Below are positions 8,235 through 17,130 of a DNA stretch of 64,000 nucleotides, in pieces (position 1 is the stretch's first letter; each line of letters begins with the position of its first letter). This DNA is from CAJJDF01 sp965655625. Lineage in GTDB: Bacteria; Bacteroidota; Bacteroidia; Flavobacteriales_D; CAJJDF01. The DNA lies in the NCBI GenBank assembly GCA_965655625.1, contig CBFHHA010000002.1:54637-118636 (forward strand). The letters are read 5' to 3'. The position numbers were made by a program, and so were the translations under genes. Under the pieces are notes generated by a model. That model was given only the letters and a program-made list of their open reading frames with translations. It searched no databases and was not told the DNA's origin.

Positions 8235-8257
8235 ATTTTCTTTAGCCCCACTAACTT

Positions 8258-8292
8258 AGAGCGTTTCTATTTTTTAGATACGCTCTTTTTTT
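8258..8292 (+). terminator. Intrinsic terminator
   Basis: AGAGCGT-T-TCTA pairs with TAGA-T-ACGCTCT around a T-rich loop and is followed by seven T. It ends the transcript of the small gene at 8028 and separates it from waaA. Confidence 0.85.
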
Positions 8293-8309
8293 GTTAACCT
8301 TGTACTTAA

Positions 8310-9545
8310 ATGAACGCAATTTACACTTTTTCTATTCGGCTATACTCAGTCGCTATTTGGCTGGTTTCTTTTTGGAACCCGAAAGCAAAACTCTGGAGAG
8401 AAGGCAGAAAAAACTGGGCAGAAAAGCTAAGTTTGTCTCTGGCGGGAAAACAAAATATATATTGGTTTCATTGTGCTTCGCTGGGTGAATTTGAGCAAGC
8501 TCGACCATTAATTGAGAAAATAAAACACCAGAAACCATCTGTTCTTATTTTAGTCACTTTTTTTTCGCCTTCAGGATACCAACAAAGAAAAAACTACAAG
8601 ATGGCCGACTACGTTTGCTACCTTCCGTTGGATACAAAATCCAACGCCAAGCATTTCCTTTCTCTCGTTTCTATTTCCAAAGCTTATTTTGTAAAGTATG
8701 AAGTTTGGCCCAACTTTTTTCAAGAATTAAAACGAAAGGAAATTCCGTTTTATTTGCTTTCGGCTACCTTCCGAGAAGGTCAAATATATTTCAATTCATT
8801 GGGCAAATGGTTCAAATCAATTTTGGCTTTGACTACCCACATTTTTGTGCAAGAAAAAGCTTCGCAAGAGTTGCTTGCTAGTCACGGAATAGCCTCAATT
8901 GTTTCGGGAGATACGCGATTCGATCAGGTGGCCAAAACTGCCAAAACTGCTGTTCCGAACAAAGTGATTGAGGAATTCTCAAGAGGTAAATTTACGCTTG
9001 TAGCAGGCAGTTGTTGGGAAAAGGAAGAAGGTTTTATTGCAGCGTTTCTTTCTCCTGCTTCCACCATAAAAGTTATTTTTGCTCCACACGATGTTAGTGA
9101 AAATCATGTAAAGGCATTGCTTGCTCGGTTGAAACCAGAGATAAGCTGTATTCGATATTCGCAGTTTGAAAAGGACGTAAATTTACAGGATTTTCAGGTG
9201 TTAATTTTAGATAATATTGGACTGCTTTCTAATGCTTATCAATATGGATCTGTGGCATTTGTGGGAGGTGGATTTACCAATGCTCTTCACAATATTTTGG
9301 AGCCAGCGACTTTTGGTCTCCCGGTTTTTTATGGCGACAATCACCCCAAATTTCCCGAAGGCGAAGAAATGGAAAATCACGGAGCAGGATTTTCGATAGA
9401 TAGTTTCGGCCGATTTCAAAGCCAATTGCTTTCGTTGATTTATTACGAAGGCGAATTGGAACGTTATTCTCAAAAAAATACAGATTTTATACAGTCAAGA
9501 ACGGGTGCAACCGAACTTGTGTATAGCCATACCATTGATTCCTAA
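8310..9545 (+). CDS. waaA: 3-deoxy-D-manno-octulosonic acid (Kdo) transferase
   Basis: A GT30 glycosyltransferase that adds Kdo from CMP-Kdo to lipid IVA at the inner face of the inner membrane. It has 411 residues, the usual length. There is a membrane-anchoring N-terminus (FSIRLYSVAIWLVSFW). The catalytic Glu is in the conserved SLGEFEQARPLIE. The GT-B C-terminal half carries VAFVGGGF and NILEPATFGLPVFYGDNHPKF, the CMP-sugar region. The gene stands alone between a terminator and a TonB receptor. Confidence 0.95.
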   Translation: MNAIYTFSIRLYSVAIWLVSFWNPKAKLWREGRKNWAEKLSLSLAGKQNIYWFHCASLGEFEQARPLIEKIKHQKPSVLILVTFFSPSGYQQRKNYKMADYVCYLPLDTKSNAKHFLSLVSISKAYFVKYEVWPNFFQELKRKEIPFYLLSATFREGQIYFNSLGKWFKSILALTTHIFVQEKASQELLASHGIASIVSGDTRFDQVAKTAKTAVPNKVIEEFSRGKFTLVAGSCWEKEEGFIAAFLSPASTIKVIFAPHDVSENHVKALLARLKPEISCIRYSQFEKDVNLQDFQVLILDNIGLLSNAYQYGSVAFVGGGFTNALHNILEPATFGLPVFYGDNHPKFPEGEEMENHGAGFSIDSFGRFQSQLLSLIYYEGELERYSQKNTDFIQSRTGATELVYSHTIDS

Positions 9546-9627
9546 ATCGTATAAAAATTAGAATTATTCGTTTTCATTGTCGGTGAAACTTTCTTACATT
9601 CACACTTCCAAAAATAATCACAATTCA

Positions 9628-11943
9628 ATGAAGAATTTTTTAACAATTCTAACCGCGTTATTTTTAGCGTCAAGTATATTTTCTCAGACTGGAACCGTAA
9701 AAGGTTTTGTGTACGATAAAGAATCTGGTGAGCCAGTAATGTTTACTACGGTTCAGTTAAAAGGAACCTCAATGGGAATTACCACTGACGTAAATGGTTA
9801 TTACAGCATTACACAGATTCCTCCAGGAGAATATGTATTAACCGTATCGAACCTTTCTTATGCTAAATTTGAAGAGAAATTAACGGTGACAAAAAACCGA
9901 GTAATTTCCAAGAACATTTACTTGATAGAAGACACAAAGACCCTGAGAGTTTTTGATGTAAATGGGGAAGCTCAAGAAGCAAAAACGGAGGTTAAAATGT
10001 CGATAATAAAGGCAACTGGAGACGACATAAAGCAAATACCAGCAATAGGTGGAGATGCAGATATTGCCACTTATTTTCAAACAGTTCCGGGTGTGGTTAC
10101 CACCGGTGACCAAGGAGGACAAATGTACGTGCGAGGTGGTTCGCCTATCCAAAACAAAGTGATGATGGATGGAATGGTGATTTACAACCCTTTTCACTCG
10201 ATTGGTTTTTTCTCTGTATTTGAAACGGAAATTATTCGGAATGCTGATATTTACACGGGTGGATTTAACGCAGAGCACGGAGGTAGAATTTCTTCCATTA
10301 TGGATATCACAACTAGAGATGGAAATCCAAATGGATTGAAAGGAAGGGTTTCTGTTTCGCCATTTATGGCCAAAGCCTTGATTGAAGGACCGTTGATGAA
10401 ACCAAAGAAAGAAGGAGACGGAAGTATTTCATTTATCCTTACCGGAAAGCACTCCTATTTGGATGAGTCCTCAAAAGTATTGTATCCCTACATTGATACA
10501 ACCGGAGAGGGACTGCCTTTTGGTTTTACTGATTTGTACGGGAAGCTCACGTTTAAAGGAAGAAATGGAAGTAAGTTTAATCTATTCGGTTTCAATTTTC
10601 AAGACAACGTAAACTACCAAGCAATCTCTGATCTTAGCTGGAATAGTTGGGGAGTAGGTTCAAATTTCTTGCTAGTTCCGGGTACTTCCAAAGTATTGAT
10701 TGAAGGAAAGTTTTCTGTGTCGGATTACAAAATAAGATTGCTGGAAGAAAACGGACAAGAGAGAACGAGTGGAGTGAACAGCTTCAATTTTGGTTTTGAT
10801 TTTAAATATTTCATCAAAGAAAATGAATTGAAATATGGAATCGAAGTATCTGGTTTTGGAACTGACTTTAGTTATATAAACTCCACAAACAGAAGAATTG
10901 AGCAGAATGAAAACACAACAGAACTTGGTTCTTATATTTCTTACCGAATTGTAAAACCACTGTTGGTAATCGAGCCAAGCTTCAGGATGCAGTATTACGC
11001 AACACTCAAGACTTTTTCACCGGAGCCAAGATTGGGGCTGAAATACAATTTGAGCGAAAATGTGAGGCTTAAGTTAGCAGCTGGAATTTACTCTCAAAAC
11101 CTTATCAGTGCCAATTCTGATAGAGATGTAGTGAACTTATTTTACGGATTTTTGTCTGGACCAGATAATTTGCAAGACCAATTTACTGATGAAGACGGCA
11201 ACACAAGAGACGTAACACACTCCTTGCAAAAAGCCAATCATTTAATTGTAGGAACCGAGTTTGATATTACGCGAAATATTAGTTTAAATGTGGAAGGATA
11301 TTACAAGCGATTTACACAGCTTACTAACATCAACCGAAACAAAATATTTGATGAAAACGATGATGTGGACGCTCCCGATATCTTAAAAAAAGATTACGTG
11401 GTAGAAACTGGAGACGCTTTTGGGGTAGACTTTGTGGCAAAATACACGAACAAAAAGTGGTATTTGTGGGGAGTTTATTCTTTAGGAAAAGTTACAAGAT
11501 GGGATGGTGTGCGAACGTACGCTCCTGTTTTTGATAGAAGGCATTCGGTGAACTTATTGGCAACATATAAATTTGGTAAAAAGGATAGCTGGCAGCTTAA
11601 TGCTCGATGGAATTTTGGTTCTGGATTGCCTTTTACGCAAACTCAAGGTTACTATCAAAAAATAGACTTTACCGAAGGTACCGGAACCGATATTACTCAA
11701 GCAAACGCGAATGAATTAACAGCTGTGTACGCAGGTCTAAATGAAGGAAGATTGCCTACTTATCACCGATTTGATGTGAACATCAAGAAAATCGTGAAAT
11801 TCAAGACTTCTGAACTTGAAATGAACTTTGGAGTAACCAATATTTACAACAGAGAGAATATATTTTATGTAGATCGTGTTACGGCCGAAAAAGTATATCA
11901 GTTGCCAATACTTCCGAGTTTAGGTCTTGCTTGGAGTTTCTAG
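9628..11943 (+). CDS. TonB-dependent receptor with CarboxypepD-reg domain
   Basis: A 771-residue outer-membrane transporter. A signal peptide (FLTILTALFLASSIFSQ) is followed by a carboxypeptidase-regulatory-like domain (about 22-105, GTVKGFVYDKESGEPVMFT). Next comes the plug domain (IATYFQTVPGV, MYVRGGSPIQNKVMMDG, HGGRISSIMDI), then the beta-barrel ending in an aromatic residue (LGLAWSF). An in-frame TTG at 9577 gives 17 extra residues before the signal peptide, so ATG 9628 is chosen. No SusD partner is adjacent, so it is not a classical SusCD pair. The ligand is unknown. The stop overlaps the convergent DUF4268 gene by four bases. Confidence 0.92.
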   Translation: MKNFLTILTALFLASSIFSQTGTVKGFVYDKESGEPVMFTTVQLKGTSMGITTDVNGYYSITQIPPGEYVLTVSNLSYAKFEEKLTVTKNRVISKNIYLIEDTKTLRVFDVNGEAQEAKTEVKMSIIKATGDDIKQIPAIGGDADIATYFQTVPGVVTTGDQGGQMYVRGGSPIQNKVMMDGMVIYNPFHSIGFFSVFETEIIRNADIYTGGFNAEHGGRISSIMDITTRDGNPNGLKGRVSVSPFMAKALIEGPLMKPKKEGDGSISFILTGKHSYLDESSKVLYPYIDTTGEGLPFGFTDLYGKLTFKGRNGSKFNLFGFNFQDNVNYQAISDLSWNSWGVGSNFLLVPGTSKVLIEGKFSVSDYKIRLLEENGQERTSGVNSFNFGFDFKYFIKENELKYGIEVSGFGTDFSYINSTNRRIEQNENTTELGSYISYRIVKPLLVIEPSFRMQYYATLKTFSPEPRLGLKYNLSENVRLKLAAGIYSQNLISANSDRDVVNLFYGFLSGPDNLQDQFTDEDGNTRDVTHSLQKANHLIVGTEFDITRNISLNVEGYYKRFTQLTNINRNKIFDENDDVDAPDILKKDYVVETGDAFGVDFVAKYTNKKWYLWGVYSLGKVTRWDGVRTYAPVFDRRHSVNLLATYKFGKKDSWQLNARWNFGSGLPFTQTQGYYQKIDFTEGTGTDITQANANELTAVYAGLNEGRLPTYHRFDVNIKKIVKFKTSELEMNFGVTNIYNRENIFYVDRVTAEKVYQLPILPSLGLAWSF

Positions 11944-12401
11944 TCTTCCAAGTTTTTAAAAATATCGCTAAACTCATTCCAAAAATCGTGAGCCGCCACT
12001 ATGTTTTTTTCCAAGAAAGGAAATACATCATGCCAGTCGTTCTTATTGAAAACAGAAACGCCCTCTAGCTCGACAAATATTTTGGCTGAGGTGCCAAACT
12101 CTGTTTCGTGCACGGGTAGCCAAGTAAGTTCGTTTTCAAAACTATCTGTTAGGACCGCTTTTAACTCCGTAAACTGCTCGTAGAACAACTCTCTCAATCC
12201 CTCATCGCGATGTTGTAAGTCAAAAGAAAAGGAAGCCTTTTTTTTGTTTACATCCAACCGAAAGTAAATATCCTTGCACTTTGTGTTGTAATTTACCCAA
12301 TTGATTTTTCCTTGGTAAACTTTATTGTACTTTTTCATGTATACTCCAAAGGAGGTCCAAAACTCTTTTCTCAACAATCTCGATTCTTCTTTTGAATACA
12401 T
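11940..12401 (-). CDS. DUF4268 domain protein
   Basis: A 153-residue soluble protein, almost entirely the DUF4268 domain: LLRKEFWTSFGVYMKKY at the start, aromatic-rich strands (IYFRLDVNKKKASFSFDLQ) and a late DFWNEF. DUF4268 is often fused to or near restriction-like nucleases, but single-domain copies such as this are common in Flavobacteriia and have no proven role. The gene is tail-to-tail with the TonB receptor with a 4-bp overlap. Confidence 0.75.
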   Translation of the reverse strand: MYSKEESRLLRKEFWTSFGVYMKKYNKVYQGKINWVNYNTKCKDIYFRLDVNKKKASFSFDLQHRDEGLRELFYEQFTELKAVLTDSFENELTWLPVHETEFGTSAKIFVELEGVSVFNKNDWHDVFPFLEKNIVAAHDFWNEFSDIFKNLED

Positions 12402-12594
12402 GCTTTTTTCTTTTTTGTAAAGAAACTAATTTTTTTGAAAACGAGAGCAAACCAAGTTTTGAACTCAAACAACGAGAGGTTTAATACACAAAACATACCG
12501 AAGAATCAAAATAACCAACACTTGAGCCAACTATTCGTGTCAAATCCATATACTTTCATTAATTTGAGATGTAATCACCAAAACTGCGTGCCTT

Positions 12595-13329
12595 ATGAAA
12601 CTAACGACCATTATTATAGATGACGAACCCAATGCCCGCGAAAATCTTCAAATTCTTATTGAGCAATATTGTCCAGATTTGAATGTAGTGGGAATGGCGG
12701 CAAATAGTAAGCAAGGCAAAATATTAATTAATGAATACGAACCCGATTTGGTGTTTTTGGATATTGCAATGCCGGGTGGAGACGGATTTGAGTTATTAAA
12801 GGAATTTGAGGACAGAGATTTTTCGGTAGTATTTATCACGGCACACTCGGAGTTTGCGCTCAAAGCTTTTAAGGCAGATGCGATAGATTATCTCGAAAAG
12901 CCAATCGATATTGAGGAGCTACAAAAGGCGCAAGACAAAGCAATGAAGTTTTCTTATGCCGATAATTTGATCCAAAAGTCTGAGAAGGTAACGATGGAAG
13001 ATGAAATCGAAAAAATAGCTATTCCTACTCGAAGCGGTTACATATTTATCGAAAACAAAGATATTCTATATTTCAAGGCAGATGAGAACTATACCGAGTT
13101 GTACCTAGCTGATGGGTCTAAAATACTGAGCAGTAAAACAATAAAACGATACGAAGAAAAAGTAAATTCTCATATATTTTATCGAGTTCATAAATCTTAC
13201 ATTATCAATAAGCACAATCATTTAAAAGAATTGTCTCGACAAATGGGAAATTTTGCCGTGATGAGCAATGGAGATAACATTCCCATTGCACGAAGAAGGT
13301 TGTCGGATTTTATGAAGCAAATTGCCTAA
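12595..13329 (+). CDS. LytTR-family response regulator
   Basis: A 244-residue regulator of the AlgR/LytR type. The receiver domain shows IIIDDEPNAREN, phospho-acceptor LVFLDIAMPGGDG, the Thr of FITAHSEFALKAF and the Lys of YLEKPID. The LytTR domain starts near 140 (IAIPTRSGYIFIENKDILYFKADENY) and ends with FYRVHKSYIINKHN. It resembles the regulator at 239 but is more canonical. It has no adjacent kinase and is convergent with recQ. The LytS-like partner probably lies outside the window. Confidence 0.95.
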   Translation: MKLTTIIIDDEPNARENLQILIEQYCPDLNVVGMAANSKQGKILINEYEPDLVFLDIAMPGGDGFELLKEFEDRDFSVVFITAHSEFALKAFKADAIDYLEKPIDIEELQKAQDKAMKFSYADNLIQKSEKVTMEDEIEKIAIPTRSGYIFIENKDILYFKADENYTELYLADGSKILSSKTIKRYEEKVNSHIFYRVHKSYIINKHNHLKELSRQMGNFAVMSNGDNIPIARRRLSDFMKQIA

Positions 13330-13340
13330 TTCAATCAAAG

Positions 13341-15257
13341 TTATTTCTGAATTAAAAACAACTCGTTTTTATCGTTGTAATTCATTGTGTTCTCATCCAG
13401 TTTCCATTGGATAACTTGCAGGATTTCGTCTTGGTTAAAATCGGGTAGGAGTTGAACAAGTTGAGAAAGTCTCATAGGATTTTGGTCTATTTGCTGCTTT
13501 ATTTTTTGCTCTATTAATGAGAACTGTTCACTGCTTAGTTCTTTTTTCTTTCTTGACAAACAGATGTCGCAAGTTCCGCAATCTACAAATTCGGTTTCAT
13601 CGAAATAAGAAAGTAATAGTTTGGATCGGCAAGTTGTATCCGATTCGCAATACCGAATCATAAAATCCAGCTGCTCTTTTTTCACGGTTTTTCTGTCGAG
13701 ATATATGGCTTTCGCAAATTTCAATCGATCCTCGTGCATGCGGTCAACAGTGTAAGTAAGCACAGGCTGATTGGAGGTTGGTAGAAACTCCAAAATCCCA
13801 AATGATTTAAGTTTGTGAAGAATCATTTCAATTTCCTTGGCGCTTTTCTTGAGTGAATCCCCTATGCTGGTGAGATTTATTCCTGTTAGATTGTCAAAAA
13901 TTCCTTCGTTTTTTCTGAGCAATAGTTGAATCAACCCTTCGTGTTCGGGATGTTTTATTTGGTAGTTGTACAATTCGTTATTTCCTACTTCAAACTTCAC
14001 TCGGTTTGGCCGAGTGATGGCTTCGGATAAATGAATGTACCCAGCCAACCCAAGAATAGATAGGCAATGATGAGTTGTGATTACCTCAAAATTAAATTTA
14101 GTTGAGAAATCAATGATATCAAATTCATAATTTGAGTTTTCGCCTCCTCCTATGGCTAACCTAAAATAATTACCGAGTGCATTGTACACTTTTTTTATTT
14201 GCGAGGTGTCGGGAAATTCAAGCTCGTGAAATCGCTCTAACGTAGATTTGTCGCTTGGCTTGTAAAGCAAAACCGCAAAAGATTTTTTTCCGTCTCTCCC
14301 ACCTCTTCCAGCTTCCTGAAAATAAGCTTCTGGCGATGCAGGTGGTTCCATGTGAACCACTACCCGAACATCTGGTTTGTCAATTCCCATCCCAAATGCA
14401 TTGGTTGCAACAATTAGTTGAGTTTTATTCTGAATCCAGTTTTCTTGCCTCTTGTCTCGATCTTCTTGCGACAATCCACCGTGGTAGTATTCGGCAGTGA
14501 TGTTGTTTTGCCGCAGGTACTCAGCAATTTCCTTCGTTTTTCTTCTGGTATTTACGTACACAATTCCACAATTTCCTGTTTTTCTTATGATTTGAATAAG
14601 TCGTTGCTTTTTGTTCTCCTCTTTCAATACCAGATATCCCAATTTCTCCCGCGCAAAGCTCTGTTTAATTATGTGCTCCGGTTCTATCGAAAGTTGTGCA
14701 GCAATATCTTGAATCACTCGCGTGTTGGCTGTGGCGGTTACAGCCAAAAAAGGAATAGATTGATCAATGATATCCCGAATTTCTTTTATTTTTTGGTAAG
14801 CAGGCCTAAAATCATGACCCCACTGAGAAATACAGTGAGATTCATCTACCGCAATTAAGTTTACCTTCATTTTGGCAAGTCTCACCTTAAAAATTTCTGT
14901 CTGAAGCCTTTCTGGTGAAACATATAAGAATTTGTAATTGCCATACACGCAGTTATCTAGCGCAATGTCAATTTCTCTTTTGTTCATCCCCGAGAAGATA
15001 GCCAAAGCTTTAATTCCTCGCTTTTGTAAGTTTTCAACTTGATCTTTCATCAGGGCAATAAGAGGAGAAACCACAATGCAAATTCCCTCGTTTACAAGTG
15101 CCGGAACTTGGTAGCAAATAGATTTTCCTCCGCCAGTTGGCAAGAGTGCCAACGTATTGTTATCGTCCAACACCGAATTGATAATCGCCTCTTGCGAATC
15201 ACGAAAAGAATCGTACCCCCAATACTGCTTTAATATGTCTTGAATTGTTTGGCTCAT
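13341..15257 (-). CDS. recQ: ATP-dependent DNA helicase RecQ family
   Basis: A 638-residue 3'-5' SF2 helicase. Walker A is LLPTGGGKSICYQ, motif II is DESHC (DESHCISQWGHDFRP), and motif VI lies in EAGRGGRDG. The zinc-binding domain is present with its Cys set (CRSKLLLSYF and CGTCDIC). The winged-helix region is present, but the C-terminus is short and no clear HRDC domain is visible. This fits the shorter Bacteroidota paralogue rather than the full-length form. It acts in recombination repair and fork restart. Confidence 0.94.
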   Translation of the reverse strand: MSQTIQDILKQYWGYDSFRDSQEAIINSVLDDNNTLALLPTGGGKSICYQVPALVNEGICIVVSPLIALMKDQVENLQKRGIKALAIFSGMNKREIDIALDNCVYGNYKFLYVSPERLQTEIFKVRLAKMKVNLIAVDESHCISQWGHDFRPAYQKIKEIRDIIDQSIPFLAVTATANTRVIQDIAAQLSIEPEHIIKQSFAREKLGYLVLKEENKKQRLIQIIRKTGNCGIVYVNTRRKTKEIAEYLRQNNITAEYYHGGLSQEDRDKRQENWIQNKTQLIVATNAFGMGIDKPDVRVVVHMEPPASPEAYFQEAGRGGRDGKKSFAVLLYKPSDKSTLERFHELEFPDTSQIKKVYNALGNYFRLAIGGGENSNYEFDIIDFSTKFNFEVITTHHCLSILGLAGYIHLSEAITRPNRVKFEVGNNELYNYQIKHPEHEGLIQLLLRKNEGIFDNLTGINLTSIGDSLKKSAKEIEMILHKLKSFGILEFLPTSNQPVLTYTVDRMHEDRLKFAKAIYLDRKTVKKEQLDFMIRYCESDTTCRSKLLLSYFDETEFVDCGTCDICLSRKKKELSSEQFSLIEQKIKQQIDQNPMRLSQLVQLLPDFNQDEILQVIQWKLDENTMNYNDKNELFLIQK

Positions 15258-15666
15258 TGCGCGGATAAAAATAAGGCATAAAGATTTTAAAAAGAATTTA
15301 GTAAAGCTTTTTATTTAAGGGAAGACTCAACTATCTATTTGTAACAGCCTATTTTCGGCCTTGTTTTATGGAGCGATTTTGAGGCAGTATTTTTCGTTAA
15401 TGAAGGAAGAAGTTCCGGAGCTTGAGAAGGAAATCACTGACTGAATCGAAAAACACAAGTTAAAATTGCGGAGTAAAATGAAGCCTAGATTTTTTTGGCT
15501 TGGTTTACACTGAGAGGAGTCGAAGTGTTTTTGATCAATGAAAAAAATGAATAAGAGTTTTATAAACTGCAATTTAGAATTTTTATGAATTCAACTTATA
15601 AATTGATATTCTAAAAAAGTAAATTTTCTTCTTTCCTTCTTATCTTCGTACAAACAAACTAAAATT
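15258..15666. other. 409-bp spacer with repeat remnants
   Basis: No convincing gene. It holds an inverted repeat AAGCC/GGCTT (15481-15501) and the near-palindrome ACACTGAG...GAAGTGT (15507-15528). The AGTCGAAGTG motif is common in intergenic repeats of Flavobacteriia. A GAGGCAGTATTTTT string near 15373 resembles GAGGCAGATTTTT near 46515. It probably also holds the promoters of recQ and the flavin reductase gene, but I see no clear box. Confidence 0.5.
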
Positions 15667-16560
15667 ATGCTTACAATTGATCCAAAAGAAATCCCTGTTC
15701 CAAAATTACATCATTACTTGTTGGGAGCAGTAGGGCCTCGTCCCATAGCTTTTGCGAGTACTATCGACAAAGAGGGAAACAGAAACTTAGCTCCGTTTAG
15801 TTTTTTTAATGTGTTTTCGGCCAATCCGCCCATTATGGTTTTTTCACCAGCCCGAAGCGGACGAACCAATACAACCAAAAACACGTTTGATAATGTGAAA
15901 GAGGTAGCAGAGGTAGTAATTAATATTGTGAATTACAACATAGTTGAGCAAATGTCTTTAGCCAGTTCTCCTTTTGATGCTGATGTAGATGAGTTTGTAA
16001 AATCTGGATTGACTCCAATAGCCTCCGAAACTGTCAAGCCTTTTAGAGTAAAAGAATCGCCAGTGCAATTTGAGTGTAAGGTAAATGAAGTGGTAGAGCT
16101 AGGAACAGAAGGCGGAGCCGGAAACTTGGTGATTTGTGAAGTGACAAAAATTCATATCAACGAAGCAGTATTGGATGAAAACGGAGCGATTGACCAGCAT
16201 AAAATTGATTTGGTATCGCGAATGGGAGGAAACTGGTATTGCCGAGCGAATGCCGATTCTATGTTCGAAATCAAAAAACCCATTATGACTGTTGGAATTG
16301 GCTATGAGGCGATTCCAGAAGATATCCGGAATAGTAAATTTCTCTCAGGAAATGATTTAGGGAAGTTGGGAGGAATAGAAGACCTGCCAAATGAAACAGA
16401 CGTAAACGACCACAAGTTATTTGAGTTGAGCGAATTGTTTGTAGAGTTAGAAGACGAACAAGAAAAACTAGAAGAAGAATTACACAAGAGAGCTAAAGAA
16501 GAATTAAAAGAAGACAAGTTAAAAGAAGCTTGGATGACGCTGTTGGCTTTTAATGAATAG
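15667..16560 (+). CDS. Flavin reductase family protein
   Basis: A 297-residue protein. The first 200 residues form a split-barrel FMN-binding flavin-reductase domain: GAVGPRPIAFASTIDKEGN, LAPFSFFNVFSANPPIMVFSPARSG and the NIVNYNIVEQM region. The last 100 residues are charged and helical (EEELHKRAKEELKED). Relatives act as NAD(P)H:flavin oxidoreductases or DIM6/NTAB-type proteins. The substrate cannot be told. It stands alone. The start is ATG 15667. Confidence 0.88.
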   Translation: MLTIDPKEIPVPKLHHYLLGAVGPRPIAFASTIDKEGNRNLAPFSFFNVFSANPPIMVFSPARSGRTNTTKNTFDNVKEVAEVVINIVNYNIVEQMSLASSPFDADVDEFVKSGLTPIASETVKPFRVKESPVQFECKVNEVVELGTEGGAGNLVICEVTKIHINEAVLDENGAIDQHKIDLVSRMGGNWYCRANADSMFEIKKPIMTVGIGYEAIPEDIRNSKFLSGNDLGKLGGIEDLPNETDVNDHKLFELSELFVELEDEQEKLEEELHKRAKEELKEDKLKEAWMTLLAFNE

Positions 16561-16670
16561 TAGGCTCGACACAGTTGTTGTTTCCTTCTTTTGGGGGTCT
16601 TTTCATGAGTATTTGATTGAGTAAATTGAATGAAACTAAAACAAAGAAGAGAATATTTAGTGTATTTTAA

Positions 16671-16678
16671 TACCTTTG
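16671..16678 (+). promoter_or_regulatory. -7 box of the DUF3127 gene
   Basis: TACCTTTG is an exact TAnnTTTG match, 30 bp before the ATG at 16709. No TTG lies at the right distance upstream, so only the -7 box supports it. Confidence 0.5.
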
Positions 16679-16708
16679 CATAATCTTTAATAATATAAAA
16701 AATAAGTA

Positions 16709-17077
16709 ATGGAATTAGCAGGAAAAGTAAAAGTGATATTTGACAAACAAACGTTTGGAAGTGGATTTGAAAAAAGAGAGATAGTAGTTACAACTGCCGA
16801 ACAATATCCTCAAGACATTAAATTTGAAGTGTACAAAGAAAAGTGTGCAATGCTGGATAATTTTAAAGTCAACGATGAGGTAAATGTTCACTTTAATCTA
16901 AGAGGAAATGAATACAACGGAAAGTATTTTGTAAACCTAAATGCTTGGAAAATAGACAAAGGGGCAGGAGCAGCACCAGGAGCAAATGTAGTTCCGGATA
17001 ATGCCGCGCCATTGCCAACTTCTGAGTCTCCGTTTGATTCAGGAAGCGACTTTGAAGGAGACGATTTACCGTTTTAA
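16709..17077 (+). CDS. DUF3127 domain protein, OB-fold-like
   Basis: A 122-residue protein with the DUF3127 core in the first 90 residues (MELAGKVKVIFDKQTFGSGFEKRE, QYPQDIKFEVYKEK, NLRGNEYNGKYFVNLNAWKI). It has an acidic, flexible tail ending in DFEGDDLPF. The beta-strand pattern and the acidic DDLPF tip strongly recall single-stranded DNA-binding proteins, whose C-terminal tip binds partner proteins. This supports a nucleic-acid role but is inference. It has its own -7 box and a strong terminator, so it is a single-gene transcript. Confidence 0.85.
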   Translation: MELAGKVKVIFDKQTFGSGFEKREIVVTTAEQYPQDIKFEVYKEKCAMLDNFKVNDEVNVHFNLRGNEYNGKYFVNLNAWKIDKGAGAAPGANVVPDNAAPLPTSESPFDSGSDFEGDDLPF

Positions 17078-17097
17078 GTAACCAAAACGAATCAACT

Positions 17098-17130
17098 AAA
17101 AAGGTGGGCACGAAAGTGTCCACCTTTTTT
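17098..17130 (+). terminator. Bidirectional intrinsic terminator
   Basis: AGGTGGGCAC, loop GAAA (a GNRA type), GTGTCCACCT, then six T on the plus side and an A-run on the other. It ends the DUF3127 transcript and probably also the convergent glycosyltransferase transcript, whose stop lies at its edge. Confidence 0.9.

Noticed and set aside
9628..11943. SusCD-type polysaccharide utilisation locus
   Set aside because: No SusD-like gene or glycoside hydrolase lies next to either TonB receptor.
12435..12623. 62-codon plus-strand frame before the second LytTR regulator
   Set aside because: It overlaps the regulator's start in another frame and is composed of Asn/Gln/His-rich low-complexity codons from AT-rich spacer.
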